From Nitrospinota bacterium (GTDB lineage: Bacteria; Nitrospinota; Nitrospinia; UBA9942), in the NCBI GenBank assembly GCA_016234205.1, contig JACRGN010000247.1, positions 1-14,312 on the forward strand: a DNA stretch of 14,312 nt, written 5' to 3'. A program made the translations under genes and the position numbers. Position 1 is the stretch's first letter, and the number at the start of each line of letters is the position of its first letter. A model generated the notes under the pieces. The model saw only the letters and a program-made list of their open reading frames with translations, was not told the DNA's origin and searched no databases. Below are positions 12,643 to 14,312 of the stretch, in pieces.

Positions 12643-14312
12643 TCAAAAGAGTTGTATTTGTTTTACGGGGGATTCTTTTGCACCTGACTTCTTTGTCAGC
12701 CTCGGTCTTCCTGCCTCATCAAATTCTTTATTCTCTAAGTTGGCAAGAACCTCTCTTGCCCTCTCTATGACCTCTTTAGGCAGTCCGGCAAGTCTTGCCA
12801 CCTGAATCCCGTAACTCTTATCCGCCCCTCCAACTGCTATCTTTCTTAAAAATATTATCTCATCATTCCATTCCTTTACTGCAATATTGTAATTTTTTAC
12901 ACCCTCAAGTGTCATTGATAGCTCAGTAAGCTCATGGTAATGGGTGGCAAAGAGGGTCTTTGCCTTTGTATTATTGTGGATATATTCTACCACAGACCAT
13001 GCGATGCTTATTCCATCAAATGTGCTTGTCCCCCTACCAATCTCATCAAGTATTATAAGGCTCCTTAAAGTGGCGTTGTTTAAGATATTGGCAGTCTCAT
13101 TCATCTCTACCATAAATGTGCTCTGTCCTTTCTGCAGATAATCCTGTGCCCCGACCCTTGTGAATATCCTGTCAACAATGCCAATCCTTGCCTCCCTTGC
13201 AGGGACAAAAGAGCCTGTCTGGCTCAAAAGGACAATCAGTGCCACCTGTCTCATATATGTAGATTTGCCTGCCATATTGGGCCCTGTAATTATCATGATT
13301 TGATTGTCAGTATTATCAAGACAGGTATCATTTGGGACAAATCTTTCGCCCTCAATTATCCTTTCTAATATAGGGTGTCTTCCATCTACTATCTCAATAG
13401 TATCACCCTCATTTATATCCGGGCAGATATAATCGTATCTACTGGCAGTCTCAGATAATGTAGATAATACATCAATCTCCGATATTATCCCGGCCATCTT
13501 CAGTATCCTCTTCCCCTCTTCTGCAATCTTTTTCCTTATATCTTCAAAAATCTGATACTCTATATTCTTAATCTTTTCCTCTGCACCAAGTATCTTATCC
13601 TCATATTCCTTGAGTTCCTGAGATATATACCTCTCTCCTGTTGCCACAGTCTGTTTCCTTACATAGCCTTCGGGAACTTTTGATAAATGTTTCTTTGTTA
13701 TCTCTATAAAATATCCGAATACCTTGTTATAACTAACCTTGAGATTGGCAATTCCTGTCCTCTCCCTCTCCCTTACCTCCATCCGGACAATCCAGTCTTT
13801 ACCATCCCTGCTAATACTCCTTAATTCATCCAGTTCCTTACTATAACCATCCTTGATTAGCCCTCCATCCTTCAGAGACAGGGGAGGTTCATCTTTAATT
13901 GAAATATCTATAAGCTTCTCAATATCGGTGAGGTCATCCCATTCTGAAAGCATCCCTTTAAAAATCTCACTGGGGGTTTTCTCTATAAGTCCCTTTATAG
14001 CTTTTATGGGGGCAATAGAATTTTTTAGGGCAATCAGGTCTCTCGCATTTGCAGCAGATAGTGTAATGCGGGCGGTAAGCCTCTCCATATCAAGTATCTT
14101 GCTTAGATTATCCCTGATTTCTTCCCTTGTCTTGTGGGAGTCTTTCAATTTGCCAACTGTCTCATGCCTCGTTTTAATTTTATCTGCATTAAGGAGAGGT
14201 TTTAAGAGCCATTCCTTCAGCCTCCTCCCGCCCATTGATGTAACAGTTAAGTCCATCAATCCCAGCAGAGACCCCTCTTTTGAGCCGTCATAACTTCTTT
14301 TGATTAATTCAA
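12643..14312 (-). CDS. mutS: DNA mismatch repair ATPase MutS (N-terminal part outside window)
   Basis: MutS recognises mismatches and starts strand repair. The frame is open to the right edge, where in-frame codons give LIKRSYDGSKEGSLLG just before MDLTVTSMGGRRLKEWL, a conserved part of the lever/core domain. The true start therefore lies outside and about 555 C-terminal residues are present. Seen in order: core helices, the clamp region (about 13640-13770, with VSYNKVFGYFIEITKKH), and the ATPase domain with Walker A GPNMAGKST (13258-13284), LQKGQSTFMVEMNE, Walker B LIILDEIGRGTSTFDG (about 13009-13056) and ATHYHEL. The helix-turn-helix end contains KSYGIQVARLAGLP. The C-terminus QIQLF resembles the beta-clamp-binding pentapeptide found near MutS ends. 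The mismatch-contact Phe-x-Glu domain is not in the window. Confidence 0.97.
   Translation of the reverse strand, partial: ELIKRSYDGSKEGSLLGLMDLTVTSMGGRRLKEWLLKPLLNADKIKTRHETVGKLKDSHKTREEIRDNLSKILDMERLTARITLSAANARDLIALKNSIAPIKAIKGLIEKTPSEIFKGMLSEWDDLTDIEKLIDISIKDEPPLSLKDGGLIKDGYSKELDELRSISRDGKDWIVRMEVRERERTGIANLKVSYNKVFGYFIEITKKHLSKVPEGYVRKQTVATGERYISQELKEYEDKILGAEEKIKNIEYQIFEDIRKKIAEEGKRILKMAGIISEIDVLSTLSETASRYDYICPDINEGDTIEIVDGRHPILERIIEGERFVPNDTCLDNTDNQIMIITGPNMAGKSTYMRQVALIVLLSQTGSFVPAREARIGIVDRIFTRVGAQDYLQKGQSTFMVEMNETANILNNATLRSLIILDEIGRGTSTFDGISIAWSVVEYIHNNTKAKTLFATHYHELTELSMTLEGVKNYNIAVKEWNDEIIFLRKIAVGGADKSYGIQVARLAGLPKEVIERAREVLANLENKEFDEAGRPRLTKKSGAKESPVKQIQLF

Noticed and set aside
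12643..14259. MutS starting at an internal codon near 14259
   Set aside because: The frame continues to the right edge with conserved MutS sequence (DGSKEGSLLG), so this is the interior of a longer gene.

Overview
The window is compact bacterial DNA, AT-rich by eye, with ten complete or partial gene bodies on the minus strand and two on the plus strand. It comes from a Gram-negative, flagellated bacterium: it encodes LpxC, the committed enzyme of lipid A synthesis, the MotA/MotB flagellar stator, and a PilZ (c-di-GMP) protein. The layout DUF4390, NtrY-like kinase, NtrX-like regulator is familiar from proteobacteria. The abundance of short palindromic repeats recalls uncultured Nitrospirota-type or deltaproteobacterial genomes. 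The phylum assignment is a guess.

Layout, left to right. 1-3036: a nucleotide-sugar cluster read leftwards, consisting of a phosphohexomutase, a stand-alone left-handed beta-helix protein like the GlmU acetyltransferase domain, and the start of a CDP-paratose-2-epimerase-like gene cut by the window edge. 3187-5439: a PilZ gene diverging from motA-motB, a plausible c-di-GMP brake beside its stator target. 5417-11333: a leftward four-gene run of DUF4390 exported protein, NtrY-like membrane histidine kinase, a response regulator fused to a complete LpxC deacetylase, and purN; purN converges on motB with a 23-base overlap. 11541-14312: the 3' part of mutS and a GalE-like epimerase, both leftward.

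The main discovery is the 747-residue protein at 6095-8338. An intact receiver domain, a degenerate AAA+ domain and a Fis-type helix-turn-helix are joined in one reading frame to an LpxC domain that keeps all its zinc and catalytic residues. With the kinase just upstream, this suggests that a two-component system acts directly on the first committed step of lipid A synthesis. The AAA+ part has lost the GAFTGA loop, the usual second acidic Walker B residue and the arginine finger, so it is unlikely to be a working sigma-54 activator.

The second theme is repeats. Most intergenic gaps hold an imperfect palindrome, usually built from tandem units of 6, 7, 8 or 9 bases, with a different unit at each site. 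Two related elements lie in frame inside genes (16 codons in the phosphohexomutase, about 10 in the kinase sensor loop), and others run into gene 3' ends and appear to have created low-complexity protein tails. No gap between genes exceeds 300 bases; no tRNA, rRNA, CRISPR array, transposase or convincing intrinsic terminator was seen.
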